Positions 26,239 to 37,047 of a stretch of 64,000 bases of DNA are shown piece by piece (the first letter of the stretch is position 1; every line of letters begins with the position of its first letter). The notes beneath the pieces were generated by a model. It worked only from the letters and a program-made list of their open reading frames with translations. It had not been told where the DNA came from and ran no database searches. Origin of the DNA: Achromobacter ruhlandii (GTDB taxonomy: Bacteria; Pseudomonadota; Gammaproteobacteria; Burkholderiales; Burkholderiaceae_B); assembly GCF_902859695.1 (NCBI RefSeq), contig NZ_CADIJL010000014.1:1-64000 (forward strand), in the 5' to 3' direction. Position numbers and translations under genes: made by a program.

Positions 26239-27072
26239 TTGAAACCCCAAACCCGCGCCACCTACGCCCACCGCCTGGACCCCGTCCTGCGCTGGCTGGC
26301 AAGCCACCCCGACGCCGACCCCGACCTGTACCAGTTGGCCGACCTGGCTTGCCTCTCGCCCTATCACTTCCACCGCGTCTACCGCGCCGTGATGGGCGAA
26401 ACCGTGAACGCCACCGTGCAGCGCATCCGCATGCACCGCGCGGCCGTTTCATTGGGCAGTACCGGGGATTCCTTGCGTGACGTTGCGCAGCGCGCCGGCT
26501 ATGAGTCGGACGCCGCCTTCAACCGCGCGTTCGGCGCGACCTTCGGCATCCCGCCGGGGCGCTACCGCGCGACCCGCTCCCGACCCTTCGACCCCAAGGA
26601 GCTAGGCATGTACCCCATCACCATCGAAACCTTCCCCGGCGCCGTGCTGGCCGCCCTGCCGCACCGTGGCAGCTACCAGGAAATCGGCCCGGTCTTCTCC
26701 CGCGCCTTCATGCTCGCCGCCAGCCGCGGCCTGGCGCGTCCCGAGGCCATCGGCTTCGGCATCTACTTCGACGACCCCGAGCAGGTGCCGCCGGCCCAGT
26801 TGCGCTCGATGGCGGGTGTGTCGGTCGCGCCCGACGCCGTGCTGGGCGACGAGCTGGAGCGCTTCGAAATCCCCGCCAGCCGCTGCGCCATGCTGACCTA
26901 CACCGGCCCGTACAACGAGATGGACAAGGCCTACAACTGGATGTTTTCGGAATGGCTGCCCGGCAGCGGCATGGTGCCGGCGGACTTTCCCATGTTCGAG
27001 CAATACCTGAACGACCCGCGCACCACGCCACCGGCGCAACTGCAGACGCGCATCTGCATGCCGTTGAAGTAA
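26239..27072 (+). CDS. AraC-family regulator with GyrI-like effector domain
   Basis: A 277-residue protein: two AraC HTH motifs in residues ~20-105 (LADLACLSPYHFHRVYRAVM and LRDVAQRAGYESDAAFNRAF), then a GyrI-like ligand domain ending MPLK. This fusion (Rob/SbmC-like) typically senses small hydrophobic or toxic molecules. It starts at TTG with AAGGAG eight bases upstream. The 234-bp region before it contains no gene; it holds a perfect DnaA-box-like TTATCCACA (26021-26029) of unclear meaning. Confidence 0.88.
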   Translation: MKPQTRATYAHRLDPVLRWLASHPDADPDLYQLADLACLSPYHFHRVYRAVMGETVNATVQRIRMHRAAVSLGSTGDSLRDVAQRAGYESDAAFNRAFGATFGIPPGRYRATRSRPFDPKELGMYPITIETFPGAVLAALPHRGSYQEIGPVFSRAFMLAASRGLARPEAIGFGIYFDDPEQVPPAQLRSMAGVSVAPDAVLGDELERFEIPASRCAMLTYTGPYNEMDKAYNWMFSEWLPGSGMVPADFPMFEQYLNDPRTTPPAQLQTRICMPLK

Positions 27073-27156
27073 TCGCCGGACACCGCGCGATGGCCCGCGC
27101 TGCCGGAGCCGTCGTTCACGCCATGGGCGCGGCGGCCCTGGCATCGAGCACCGCCG

Positions 27157-28053
27157 CTACCCCAGCACGCCCGCCAGGTACTGCCGCAGCCACGCATGCG
27201 CCGGGTCATCCTGGTAGCGCTCGTGCCAGTACAACGACACGGTGATCGCCGGCAGGCTCAGCGGTGCCTTGAGCGTGACGATGCGCGCGCTGCCCGACAT
27301 CGCCTTGGCGATGCTCGCCGGCATCGTGGCGATGAGGTCCGAGGCCTCGACGATGAACGGGCACACCATGTAGCTCGACAACGTCGCCACGATGCGGCGG
27401 CTGCGGTTCTGCCCCATCAGGATGCGGTCGATGGCCTTGCTGAAGTAGCGCGTGTGGGCCGCCAGGTCCAGGTGCCCATAGCTCAGGTAGGCGTCCAGGT
27501 TCCAGCGCTTGCGCAGACAGGGATGGCCTTCGCGCACGATACACACCGCCGGCTCCTGGTACAGGAAGCGCGTGCGCAGGTCCGGCGCCGGGTCCGGAAA
27601 ATAGCCGGCGATCAGCTCCACATGGTTGGTGTCCAGCATGCTCAGGCCGTGCTGCGGCCGCGCCGGCACGATCAGCAATTGGAAGTGCGGCGCGTCCACC
27701 GCCAGGCGCGGGATCAGCTTGGGCAGCAGCGTGTACTGCACATAATCGGTGGCGTAGAACGACAGGCTGCGGGCCGAGTGCGCCGGGTCAAACACCTCGC
27801 GCGTGCGGGTGGCGCGACGCCAACCTTCCAATAGCGGCAGAAAGCCCTGGTGCAGTTCATGCGCGCGCTGCGTCGGTTGCCACGCGCCGCCTTCGCGCAC
27901 CAGCAGCGGATCGCCGAACAGTTGCCGCAGCCGGTTCATCGCGGCGCTCATGGCGGGCTGGCTGATGCCGAGTTGCTCGGCCGCGCGCGACACATTGCGG
28001 CAGGTCATCAACGCGTCGAAATGCACAAGCAGATTCAAGTCCGGATGCTTCAC
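27157..28053 (-). CDS. LysR-family regulator of the hydantoinase cluster
   Basis: A 298-residue LysR protein of the NodD/NahR-like group: HPDLNLLVHFDALMTCRNVS then AAEQLGISQPAMSAAMNRL for the HTH, and the effector domain to the end. It uses a GTG start with AGGTGG upstream. Divergent from the Bug receptor gene at 28223 (169-bp gap), so it probably regulates the bug-hyuAB operon. Confidence 0.9.
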   Translation of the reverse strand: MKHPDLNLLVHFDALMTCRNVSRAAEQLGISQPAMSAAMNRLRQLFGDPLLVREGGAWQPTQRAHELHQGFLPLLEGWRRATRTREVFDPAHSARSLSFYATDYVQYTLLPKLIPRLAVDAPHFQLLIVPARPQHGLSMLDTNHVELIAGYFPDPAPDLRTRFLYQEPAVCIVREGHPCLRKRWNLDAYLSYGHLDLAAHTRYFSKAIDRILMGQNRSRRIVATLSSYMVCPFIVEASDLIATMPASIAKAMSGSARIVTLKAPLSLPAITVSLYWHERYQDDPAHAWLRQYLAGVLG

Positions 28054-28064
28054 CGCCGCCCACC

Positions 28065-28095
28065 TATAAATGGCATCTATATCAATATAAACCGC
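28065..28095. promoter_or_regulatory. Candidate LysR operator upstream of the Bug gene
   Basis: TATAAATGGCATCTATA (28065-28081) followed by TCAATATAAACC gives two overlapping TATA-flanked dyads in an AT-rich patch between divergent start codons, compatible with a LysR recognition/activation site. Assigned by pattern and position. Confidence 0.3.
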
Positions 28096-28222
28096 AAGGA
28101 CTGCTGGCGCGTGCCGGCCAGGCCTAGGATGTTCCCGTTGTTGCAGTGAACCCGAGGCAATGCCTCTCAGGCCTGGCGTCCATGATCGGGCCGCAAGGAA
28201 GTTCTATCAACAAGGGGAAGTC

Positions 28223-29203
28223 ATGAACGCAGCGTTCATTCGCAGTTGCTGTCTTGCATTCGGGGCGGCGGCGCTGGCCGCCACCGCGCTACCGGCCCGC
28301 GCCGAGTGGCCCGACAAGGTGATCCGCATCGTGGTGCCGTTCGCGGCGGGCGGGTCCACCGACCTGATCGCGCGCAAGATCGCCGAAGGCCTGGGCCAGC
28401 GCCTGTCGGCCAATGTCATTGTCGAGAACCGGCCCGGCGCCGGCGGCACCGTCGGCACCGAGTACGTGGCGCGCCAGCCGGCCGATGGCTACACCATCCT
28501 GATGGGCTCGGTCAGCACGCACGGCAGCGCGCCCTGCGTGTATTCGAAGCTGCCGTACGACGCGCTCAAGGATTTCACGCCGCTGACCGTCGTCGCCACC
28601 ATTCCCAACGTCATGTCGGTGAACAAGTCGGTGCCGGCCAACAACCTGCGGGAATTCGTGGCGCTGCTCAAGAAGGAGCCCGAGAAATACTCGTTCGCTT
28701 CCAACGGCCAGGGCACATCGAACCATTTGGCCGCCGAGCTGTTCAAGAGCACGGCCGGCGTGTCGATGGTGCATGTGCCCTACCGCGGTTCGGGCCCCGC
28801 GTTGATCGACCTGGTGGGCGGCCAGATCAACATGATGATGGACGTGGTGATGACGTCCTATCCGTATATCAAGGACGGCAAGATCAAGGCGCTGGCGGTG
28901 ACTTCGCCGCAGCGGTCGCCGATGCTGCCCGACGTGCCGACGGTGGCCGAGTCCGGCTATCCCGGTTACGAGGCGATGGTGTGGTTCGGCATGCTGGCCC
29001 CGGCCAGGCTGCCCGAGCCGCTACGCGTCAAGCTCACCGACGCGCTGGCGCAGACGCTGCACGCGCCCGCCATGAAGGCCTATCTGGAACAACAGGGCGC
29101 GCAGGTCTCGGACGTGGCCGGGCCGGCCTTCGGCGCCATGATCAAGAGCGAAATCGACAAATGGTGCGGCGTGGTCAAGCAGGCGGGCATCAAGCTGGAC
29201 TGA
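28223..29203 (+). CDS. Bug family (tripartite tricarboxylate) substrate-binding protein
   Basis: A 326-residue periplasmic receptor with a Sec signal ending LPARA and the Bug signature opening WPDKVIRIVVPFAAGGSTD, then VENRPGAGGTVGTEYVARQP and VPYRGSGPALIDLVGGQIN. Such receptors are greatly expanded in Bordetella and its relatives and bind small carboxylates or carboxamides. No TctA/TctB membrane genes are adjacent, as is common. It precedes hyuA by 40 bp, so it probably binds the substrate of that enzyme. Confidence 0.92.
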   Translation: MNAAFIRSCCLAFGAAALAATALPARAEWPDKVIRIVVPFAAGGSTDLIARKIAEGLGQRLSANVIVENRPGAGGTVGTEYVARQPADGYTILMGSVSTHGSAPCVYSKLPYDALKDFTPLTVVATIPNVMSVNKSVPANNLREFVALLKKEPEKYSFASNGQGTSNHLAAELFKSTAGVSMVHVPYRGSGPALIDLVGGQINMMMDVVMTSYPYIKDGKIKALAVTSPQRSPMLPDVPTVAESGYPGYEAMVWFGMLAPARLPEPLRVKLTDALAQTLHAPAMKAYLEQQGAQVSDVAGPAFGAMIKSEIDKWCGVVKQAGIKLD

Positions 29204-29243
29204 GCGCGGCCGCGCCCTTCTTTTCTTTCAGGGAAGCACAAGC

Positions 29244-31301
29244 ATGTATCGCATAGGGATAGACGTCGGAGGCACGTTTACCGACTTCACGATGATCGAC
29301 GAAGATCAAGGCATCGTGCATTTTCACAAGGTGCCGTCGACGCCGTCCGATCCGTCGGAAGCCATCGCCACCGGCATCGGGCAGATGCTCAATGACCATG
29401 GCGTGGCGCCGTCGCAGGTGTCGCACGTGGGCCATGGCACCACGGTGGCGACCAACCTCATCATCGAGCGCAAGGGCGCGCGCGTCGGCCTTATCACCAC
29501 GCAGGGCTTTCGCGACGTGCTGGAGATCGGCCGGCAGACGCGGCCGCACCTGTACGACTACAGCGTCGGCAAGCCGCCGGTGGCGGTGCCGCGCGAGTTC
29601 CGCGCCGAGGTCAATGAACGCGTCAATGCGCAAGGCGAGGTGCTGACACCGCTGGATGGGGACGCGGTGCGCGCGGCGGCGCGGCGCTTTGCCGCCGCCG
29701 GCATCGACGCGGTCACGGTCTGCTTCCTGCATGCCTACCGCAACCCGGCGCACGAGCAGCTGGCCGCGCGCATCGTGGCCGAGGAAATGCCCGATGCGTA
29801 TATCAGCCTGTCGTCGGACGTGCTGCCGGAATTCCGCGAATACGAACGCCTGTCGACCACGGTGCTGAACGCGGCGGTGGGCCCGAAGATGGCGCGCTAT
29901 CTGGAACGCTTCCTGCAGCGCGTGCGCGAGCTGGATATTGGCCACGAGCCGCACACCATCCATTCCAATGGCGGCCTGATGTCGATCGCCACGGTGCGCC
30001 AGTATCCGGTGCGCACCTGCCTGTCGGGGCCGGCCGCCGGCGTGGTGGGCGCGGCGGCCGTGGGCCGCGCCATCGGCAGCCTGAACCTGGTGACGTTCGA
30101 CGTCGGCGGCACCAGCACCGACGTGTCGCTGATCTGCGATGGCCGGCCGCTGTTCACCTCGCATCGCCAGGTGGCGGGCTATCCGGTGAAGACGCCGATG
30201 GTGGACATCCACGTGATCGGCGCGGGCGGCGGCAGCATTGCCTGGCTCGATGACGCGGGCGCGCTGAAGGTCGGACCGCACAGCGCCGGCGCGGTGCCGG
30301 GGCCGGTGGGCTACGGCCGCGGCGGCAGCGAGCCGACCATCACCGATGCCGAGATCGCGTTGCAGCGCCTGAATCCGGTGGCGCTGCTCAACGGCCGCAT
30401 GCCGGTGCACGCCGAGGCCGCGCGCCAGGTGATCGACGAACGCGTGGCGCGGCCGCTGGGCCTGACGCGTGAGGCGGCGGCAGAAGGCATTTTGCGCATC
30501 GCGGCGGCCAACATGAGCCGCGCCATCCGCGCCGTGTCGACCGAACGCGGCTACGACCTGTCGCAATTCGCCCTGTATGCCTATGGCGGCGCGGGCCCGC
30601 TGCACGCGGTCGAGGTGGCCGAGGAATGCGGCATCCCCACGGTGATCGTGCCGCAGGAGCCGGGCACCATGTGCGCGCGCGGCATCCTGCTCAGCGACAT
30701 CTCGTTCGACTTCGTGCGCAGCGAGATCGCGCTGGCCAGCGCGGAAAGCTGGGACGGCGTATCGACGATCTTCGACGGACTGCGCGATCAGGCCGAACGC
30801 TGGCTGGAGGAGGAACGCGTGGAACCGGCGCTGCGCCTGTACCGCAGCGCCATCGACGCGCGCTACGAGGGCCAGAACTTCGAGGTGCAGGTGGCGCTGG
30901 ACGACACCGGCGCCGACGGCTACGCCGAATTCGCGCGCCGCTTCGCCGAGGCGCACGAGCGCGAGTACGGCTACACCGTCGATGACCGCAAGGTGCAGAT
31001 CATCAACTGCCGCATGCAGGCGGTGGGCCAGGTGGTGAAGGCGCCGCTGGCGCCGCGCCAGGTCGATGGCACGCTGGACGGCGCCCGCATCGGCGAACGC
31101 CGCGCCTATTTCGGCGAGCGCCACGGCTGGCTGGACACGCCGGTCTATGACCGCGACCGCGTGCCCACCGGGGTGCGCTTCCGCGGCCCGGCGCTGCTGG
31201 AGGAAATGAGTTCGACCACCGTGGTCGGCGCGGGCCAGGACGTCGAGGTCGACGCCTACGGCAACCTGATCATCCATTTGCAAGGAGGCTCGCATGCGTG
31301 A
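29244..31301 (+). CDS. hyuA: Hydantoinase/oxoprolinase subunit A (HyuA family)
   Basis: A 685-residue ATP-dependent amidohydrolase subunit with an actin/Hsp70-like ATPase fold. IDVGGTFTDFTMIDED is phosphate loop 1 and VTFDVGGTSTDVSLI phosphate loop 2. Family members (N-methylhydantoinase, 5-oxoprolinase, acetone carboxylase) use ATP to open a cyclic amide or activate a carbonyl; the exact substrate is not visible here. It overlaps hyuB by 8 bp. Confidence 0.9.
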   Translation: MYRIGIDVGGTFTDFTMIDEDQGIVHFHKVPSTPSDPSEAIATGIGQMLNDHGVAPSQVSHVGHGTTVATNLIIERKGARVGLITTQGFRDVLEIGRQTRPHLYDYSVGKPPVAVPREFRAEVNERVNAQGEVLTPLDGDAVRAAARRFAAAGIDAVTVCFLHAYRNPAHEQLAARIVAEEMPDAYISLSSDVLPEFREYERLSTTVLNAAVGPKMARYLERFLQRVRELDIGHEPHTIHSNGGLMSIATVRQYPVRTCLSGPAAGVVGAAAVGRAIGSLNLVTFDVGGTSTDVSLICDGRPLFTSHRQVAGYPVKTPMVDIHVIGAGGGSIAWLDDAGALKVGPHSAGAVPGPVGYGRGGSEPTITDAEIALQRLNPVALLNGRMPVHAEAARQVIDERVARPLGLTREAAAEGILRIAAANMSRAIRAVSTERGYDLSQFALYAYGGAGPLHAVEVAEECGIPTVIVPQEPGTMCARGILLSDISFDFVRSEIALASAESWDGVSTIFDGLRDQAERWLEEERVEPALRLYRSAIDARYEGQNFEVQVALDDTGADGYAEFARRFAEAHEREYGYTVDDRKVQIINCRMQAVGQVVKAPLAPRQVDGTLDGARIGERRAYFGERHGWLDTPVYDRDRVPTGVRFRGPALLEEMSSTTVVGAGQDVEVDAYGNLIIHLQGGSHA

Positions 31302-33024
31302 AGCCCATCAAGCCAATCAAGACACTGGCGTGGCCCTGGCCGACCCGGTCGGCATGGAGGTGTTCTGCAACCGCCTGCTGTCGATCACCGAAGACATGAA
31401 CAACACGCTGGTGCGGGCCTCGTTCTCGACCAACATCAAGGAACGCAAGGACTGCTCGGTGGCGCTGTTCGACGCCGCCGGCCGGCTGGTGGCGCAGGGC
31501 ACGCAGATTCCGCTGCACCTGGGCTCGCTGGACGGCGCCATGGGCGCGATACTGCGCGCCTTCCCGGCCGACCAGATCCGCGACGGCGATGTGTTCATCT
31601 GCAACGACCCCTACCTGGCCGATGGCAGCCACCTGCCCGACATCAACATCGTCACGCCAGTGTTCTGGGAAGGCACGCTGCGCTTTTTCGCCGCCAACAT
31701 CGCGCACCATTCGGACGTGGGCGGCGCGGTGCCCGGCTCGATCGCCGGCGGCCTGAAGTCGATCTTCGAGGAAGGCATCCGCATTCCCGCCAGCCGCATC
31801 GCGCGCGCCGGCGAGGTGGACGAGGATTTGCTGCGCCTGATCTGCGCCAACACCCGCGACCCCGAGGAGCGGGTGCTGGACCTGCGCGTGCAGATGGCCA
31901 CCAATCGCCGTGGCGCGGCCGCGGTGCAGGGCCTGATCCGGCAGATGGGCCTGGCGGCCGTGCTGCGCTCGGTGGATGACGTCATCACGTACACGCGCCG
32001 CCGCCTGCTCAACCGCATCGGCGAGCTGGCGCAGGGCAGCTACACCTTCCGCAGCGACCTGGACGACGACGGCATGGGCGGCGATCCGGTGCCGATCCAG
32101 GTGACGCTGACGGTCAGCCGCGACCGCCTGCATTTCGATTTCGAGGGCTCGGGTAAGCAGGCGCGCGGCGCCATGAACCTGCCGTTCAACGCGCTGCGGG
32201 CCTGCGTGTATTACGCGGTCAAGGCGCTGCTGGATCCGGACCTGGCGCCCAACGCCGGCCTGTTCGACCCGATCAGCGTATCAGCGCCGGTGGGCACCAT
32301 CACCAACCCCGAGCATCCGGCGGCGGTGGGCGCGCGCTCGATCACCGCGCAGAAGGTCGCGGGCGCCATCTTCGGCGCGTTCCGCGGCCTGCTGCCGGCG
32401 GAAAAGACCATGGCGTCCAGCAACGACTGCTGCCCGGCCATCGTGTTCTCGGGCCGCTGGCGCGAGCGCGCCGGGCACTTCGTCTACCTGGAGACGCTGG
32501 GCGGCGGGGCCGGCGCGCGCTACGACAGCGACGGCATGGACGCCGTGCACGTGCACATGACCAATACCTCCAACCTGCCGGTGGAAGCGCTGGAGAACGA
32601 GTACCCGCTGCTGATGGACGAGTACGCCATGATCCCCGATTCCGGCGGCGCCGGCCGCACCCGCGGCGGCATGGGCATCGCCAAGCAGATCCGCGCGGTT
32701 GGACCGGGCATCGTGTTCTCGGCGCGCTCGGACAGCCACACCGTGGGCGTGGCCGCCGGCGTCGATGGCGGCGCCGATGGCCGCCGCGCGCGGCTGGTGC
32801 GCAATTTCGGCACGCCGGCCGAAGAGGAACTGTTCTCCAAGACCGCCAACATCACGCTGGCGCCGGGCGAGAGCGTGCGCATCGAGACCCCGGGCGCGGG
32901 CGGCTACGGCCCCGCGGCCGAGCGGACCCGTAGCCGCATCGAGCGCGATCTGGCCGACGGCAAGATCAGTCCGGAAGCGGCGCGCGCGACCTATGGCTAC
33001 GAAGCCCTCGCTACGCCACGTTGA
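31294..33024 (+). CDS. hyuB: Hydantoinase/oxoprolinase subunit B (HyuB family)
   Basis: A 576-residue partner of HyuA. It begins with the family block VGMEVFCNRLLSITEDMNNTL, followed by SFSTNIKERKDCSVALFD, CNDPYLADGSHLPD and a C-terminal GGAGRTRGGMG/ETPGAGGYGP region. AAGGAGG lies six bases before its ATG. Its stop codon region overlaps the convergent GntR gene by 14 bp. Confidence 0.9.
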   Translation: MREAHQANQDTGVALADPVGMEVFCNRLLSITEDMNNTLVRASFSTNIKERKDCSVALFDAAGRLVAQGTQIPLHLGSLDGAMGAILRAFPADQIRDGDVFICNDPYLADGSHLPDINIVTPVFWEGTLRFFAANIAHHSDVGGAVPGSIAGGLKSIFEEGIRIPASRIARAGEVDEDLLRLICANTRDPEERVLDLRVQMATNRRGAAAVQGLIRQMGLAAVLRSVDDVITYTRRRLLNRIGELAQGSYTFRSDLDDDGMGGDPVPIQVTLTVSRDRLHFDFEGSGKQARGAMNLPFNALRACVYYAVKALLDPDLAPNAGLFDPISVSAPVGTITNPEHPAAVGARSITAQKVAGAIFGAFRGLLPAEKTMASSNDCCPAIVFSGRWRERAGHFVYLETLGGGAGARYDSDGMDAVHVHMTNTSNLPVEALENEYPLLMDEYAMIPDSGGAGRTRGGMGIAKQIRAVGPGIVFSARSDSHTVGVAAGVDGGADGRRARLVRNFGTPAEEELFSKTANITLAPGESVRIETPGAGGYGPAAERTRSRIERDLADGKISPEAARATYGYEALATPR

Positions 33025-33808
33025 GCGACATCGAGTACTTCATCTTGTCATGCGGAAAAGTGGTGATCGTGGCCAGCAGCAACACCCCGCCGCTGCCGTA
33101 GTAGCGGCGGGTGATGACAAAGCCCGCCGTCTGCGGCTCCACGTGGAGCTGTCTGGCGATCCCGGCCGCGATGGGCGTGGCCGAGAATTCCTGGTTGACC
33201 TCGTGGATGCGGTTGCCGAAGTGGTCTTCGATCAGCCGCAGCAGCGAGATGCGCGGCTGGATGTCGGCGCGCAGGTCGGAATGCGCCGGGTCGACATAGA
33301 TCAGCGTGCACGCCACCGGCGTGTCCTGGTCGCCCAGCGTCTTGATGGAGTTGATGTGCAGCCACGGCTGGCCGGGCTCGGCGCCCAGGCTCTCGGCCAG
33401 CCGCTTGGTGAGCTTGATGGTGCGCACGTCCTGCACCAGCAGCGCGGCGTTGCGCGCGTACTGCAGCAGGTCGGGAAACTGCGAGATGCGTTGGGTGAAG
33501 CGGGTGCTGGCGTGGGCGGTCTCGACGCGCGTGCCGACGCCGGGGCGCCGCGACACCATGCCGGCCACCGTCAGCATGCGGATGGCCTCGCGGATGGTGT
33601 GGCGGCTGGCGCCGAATTGTTCGCACAGTTCGTGTTCGGTCGGCAGCAGCGTCATGACCGGGTAGCGGCCGCTGCCGATGTCGCGCGCCAACTGCTGGTA
33701 GATGCTTTTGTAGCGCGGACCGCCAGCCTCGTCGTCCGGCCCCGTGGCCTGGCCGCGGGCCTCGCGCGCGGCGGCCGGGTCGGGCGCGCGTTCGGAGGAT
33801 CGGGTCAT
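33011..33808 (-). CDS. GntR-family (HutC/UTRA) regulator of cassette 2
   Basis: A 265-residue repressor-type regulator: GntR winged HTH in residues ~30-100 (HELCEQFGASRHTIREAIRML) and a UTRA effector domain to the end (FGNRIHEVNQEFSATPIA). The ATG at 33808 is chosen because AAAGGAG lies eight bases upstream; the frame is open to 33901 but that stretch is operator DNA. It diverges from the cassette 2 importer and has repeated operator-like sites just upstream. Confidence 0.9.
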   Translation of the reverse strand: MTRSSERAPDPAAAREARGQATGPDDEAGGPRYKSIYQQLARDIGSGRYPVMTLLPTEHELCEQFGASRHTIREAIRMLTVAGMVSRRPGVGTRVETAHASTRFTQRISQFPDLLQYARNAALLVQDVRTIKLTKRLAESLGAEPGQPWLHINSIKTLGDQDTPVACTLIYVDPAHSDLRADIQPRISLLRLIEDHFGNRIHEVNQEFSATPIAAGIARQLHVEPQTAGFVITRRYYGSGGVLLLATITTFPHDKMKYSMSLNVA

Positions 33809-33841
33809 GGGGGTGGCTCCTTTTCTCGTTCTATCGGGGTT

Positions 33842-33930
33842 TGTACGGACAATAACCCATTGACAGGGCCCGCCTTGCGGATCCATTATTTGTCCGGACA
33901 TTCATGTACGGACAAATTGTACGGCGGACA
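33842..33930. promoter_or_regulatory. Cassette 2 promoter with repeated GntR-type operators
   Basis: A rightward promoter TTGACA (33860-33865), 18 bp, CATTAT (33884-33889) is followed by an inverted repeat TTGTCCGGACA / TGTACGGACAA (33890-33900, 33905-33915; 4-bp spacer). Further copies are TGTACGGACAA at 33842-33852 and a variant TTGTACGGCGGACA at 33917-33930. The sites flank the promoter and cover its expected start point, as expected for repression by the divergent GntR protein, which could also control itself through the 33842 site. Confidence 0.75.
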
Positions 33931-34039
33931 TGAGGTCGCGGGGCAAGCGGGTCCGCATTTTTTTCTGCGGCGAGTCCATCCCCGGATTCAGGCAGCACCG
34001 GCAGTTCTTGCAGTTCTCTTCCAATAAACGGGGGTTTTC

Positions 34040-35071
34040 ATGGGCAAGGTACTCGCAGTCCTGGCGGCGGCCACGGTGGCCGTCGGCGTATGCGCCACGG
34101 CGCAGGCGCAGCAGAAGTTGGTGGTGGCCGGCTACGGCGGCTCGTTCGAAGACATCATGCGCAAGGACATCTTCCCGCCCTTCGCCAAGCAGCATGGCGT
34201 CGAGCTGGATTACGTGGCCGGCAACTCCACCAACACGGTGGCGCGCCTGCAGGCGCAGAAAAGCAACCAGCAGATCGACGTCGCCATCATCGACGACGGC
34301 CCCATGTACCAGGCCATCGCGCTGGGCTTCTGCGCGCCGATCCAGGGCCTGCCGGCCGACGACATCTACGGCACCGCGCGCTACAAGGACGACAAGGCGG
34401 TTGCCATCGGCATCGTCGCCACCGGCATCATGTACAACAAGAAGGTCTTCGACGAGCGCAAGTGGGCCGCGCCCACCTCGTGGAAGGACCTGAAGGATCC
34501 CAAGTACAAGAAGCAATTGGTGGTGCCGCCGCTGAACAACACCTACGGCCTGCACGCGCTGGTGGAATACGCCCGCGAGGGCGGCGGCGGCGAGAAGAAG
34601 ATCGACGCCGGCTTCAAGACCTTCAAGGACGAGGTCGGCCCCAACGTGCTGGTGTACGAACCGTCGCCGGGCAAGATGACCGAACTGTTCTCCAGCGGAC
34701 AGGCCACCATCGCCGTGTGGGGCAGCGGCCGCGTCAAGGCCTTCGCCGACACCGGCTTCCCGGTGGGCTTCGTCTATCCGCAGGAAGGTGCCTACGCGCT
34801 GCTGTCGTCGGTGTGCCCGGTGGCCAAGGCCAACGCCAATCCGCTGGCGCAGGCCTTCGTCAACTATCTGGTCAGCCCGAAGGTGCAGGAGCAGTTGGCC
34901 AGCGCCTACGGCTATGGCCCGGTCAACAAGCAGGCCAAGGTGGCCGACGATCCGCGCGTGCCGCTGCCGATCGGCAAGCGCGCCGCCGACCTGATCGTGA
35001 TCGACTGGGACACGGTCAACCAGAACCGGGACGACTGGAACAAGCGCTGGACGCGTGAAATCGAGCGTTGA
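34040..35071 (+). CDS. ABC importer periplasmic binding protein, PotD-like (cassette 2)
   Basis: A 343-residue solute-binding protein: Sec signal MGKVLAVLAAATVAVGVCATAQA, then LVVAGYGGSFEDIMRKDIFP, GIVATGIMYNKKVFDERKW and the C-terminal lobe. It is a paralogue of the cassette 1 binding protein, but here it is the promoter-proximal gene, which fits the usual need for excess receptor. The promoter/operator region is ~110 bp upstream. Confidence 0.9.
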   Translation: MGKVLAVLAAATVAVGVCATAQAQQKLVVAGYGGSFEDIMRKDIFPPFAKQHGVELDYVAGNSTNTVARLQAQKSNQQIDVAIIDDGPMYQAIALGFCAPIQGLPADDIYGTARYKDDKAVAIGIVATGIMYNKKVFDERKWAAPTSWKDLKDPKYKKQLVVPPLNNTYGLHALVEYAREGGGGEKKIDAGFKTFKDEVGPNVLVYEPSPGKMTELFSSGQATIAVWGSGRVKAFADTGFPVGFVYPQEGAYALLSSVCPVAKANANPLAQAFVNYLVSPKVQEQLASAYGYGPVNKQAKVADDPRVPLPIGKRAADLIVIDWDTVNQNRDDWNKRWTREIER

Positions 35072-35127
35072 CGTTTCGTACACCAGGACGCAACGGCGGC
35101 GCGGGCGCGCCGCCAGCGGGAGCATCC

Positions 35128-36179
<1,052 letters not shown>

Positions 36180-36183
<4 letters not shown>

Positions 36184-37046
36184 GCGCGCGCGCCAACCCC
36201 TGGCTGCTGAGCGCGCCGGCGCTGGCGGTGTACGCCACCTTCCTGGTGGTGCCGATGGCGCTGGTGCTGCTGATCAGCTTCTTCGACTTCCAGTTCTACG
36301 GCGGCATGCAGGCCACCTTCACCTGGAAGAACTACATCGAGATTTTCAGCGACGGCTATTACTACGAGATCTACGCCCGCACCTTCGGCGTGGCGGCGCT
36401 GGTGACGCTGGCCTGCCTGGTGCTGGGCACGGCCGAGGCCTACGTGCTGTCGCGCATTGCCAATCCGTGGAAGGGCCTGTTCCTGATGGTGGTGCTGGGG
36501 CCGCTGCTGATCTCGGTGGTGGTGCGCACGCTGGGCTGGGCGCTGCTGTTCGGGTCCACCGGACTCATCAACAAGGCGTTGATGGGCATCGGCCTGATCG
36601 CCACACCGATCGACCTGATGTACAGCAACCTGGGCGTGGGCATCGCGCTCACGCACGTGCTGGTGCCGTTCATGGTGATCGCGGTGTGGGCGTCGTTGCA
36701 GCGGATCAATCCGTCGACCGAGGCCGCCGCGCTGTCGCTGGGCGCCAGCCAGTTCACCGTGATCCGTCGCGTGATCGTGCCGCAGGTCATGCCGGGCATC
36801 CTGTCGGGTTCGATCATGGTGTTCGCGATGGCCGCCAGTTCCTTCGCCACGCCGGCCATCATCGGCGGCCGGCGCCTGAAGAACGTGGCCACCGCCGCCT
36901 ACGACGAGTTCCTCAACACGCTCAACTGGCCGCTGGGCGCGGCGCTGGCGGTGGTGCTGCTGGTGGCGACCGTGGTGGTGCTGCTGTCGGCCAACCGGCT
37001 GATCGAGCGTCGCTATGGCGCGGTCTTCAATCCGTCGGGGGCCTGA
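36180..37046 (+). CDS. ABC importer permease, PotB-like (cassette 2)
   Basis: A 288-residue six-helix permease; EAA loop AALSLGASQFTVIRRVIVPQ. The ATG overlaps the ATPase stop codon (ATGA), so I reject the longer frame beginning at 36039. It pairs with the next permease. Confidence 0.9.
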
Positions 37047-37047
37047 C

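Noticed and set aside
29190-31295. 701-codon minus-strand open frame
   Set aside because: Antisense to hyuA, which has both ATPase phosphate loops; no recognisable domain in the shadow frame.
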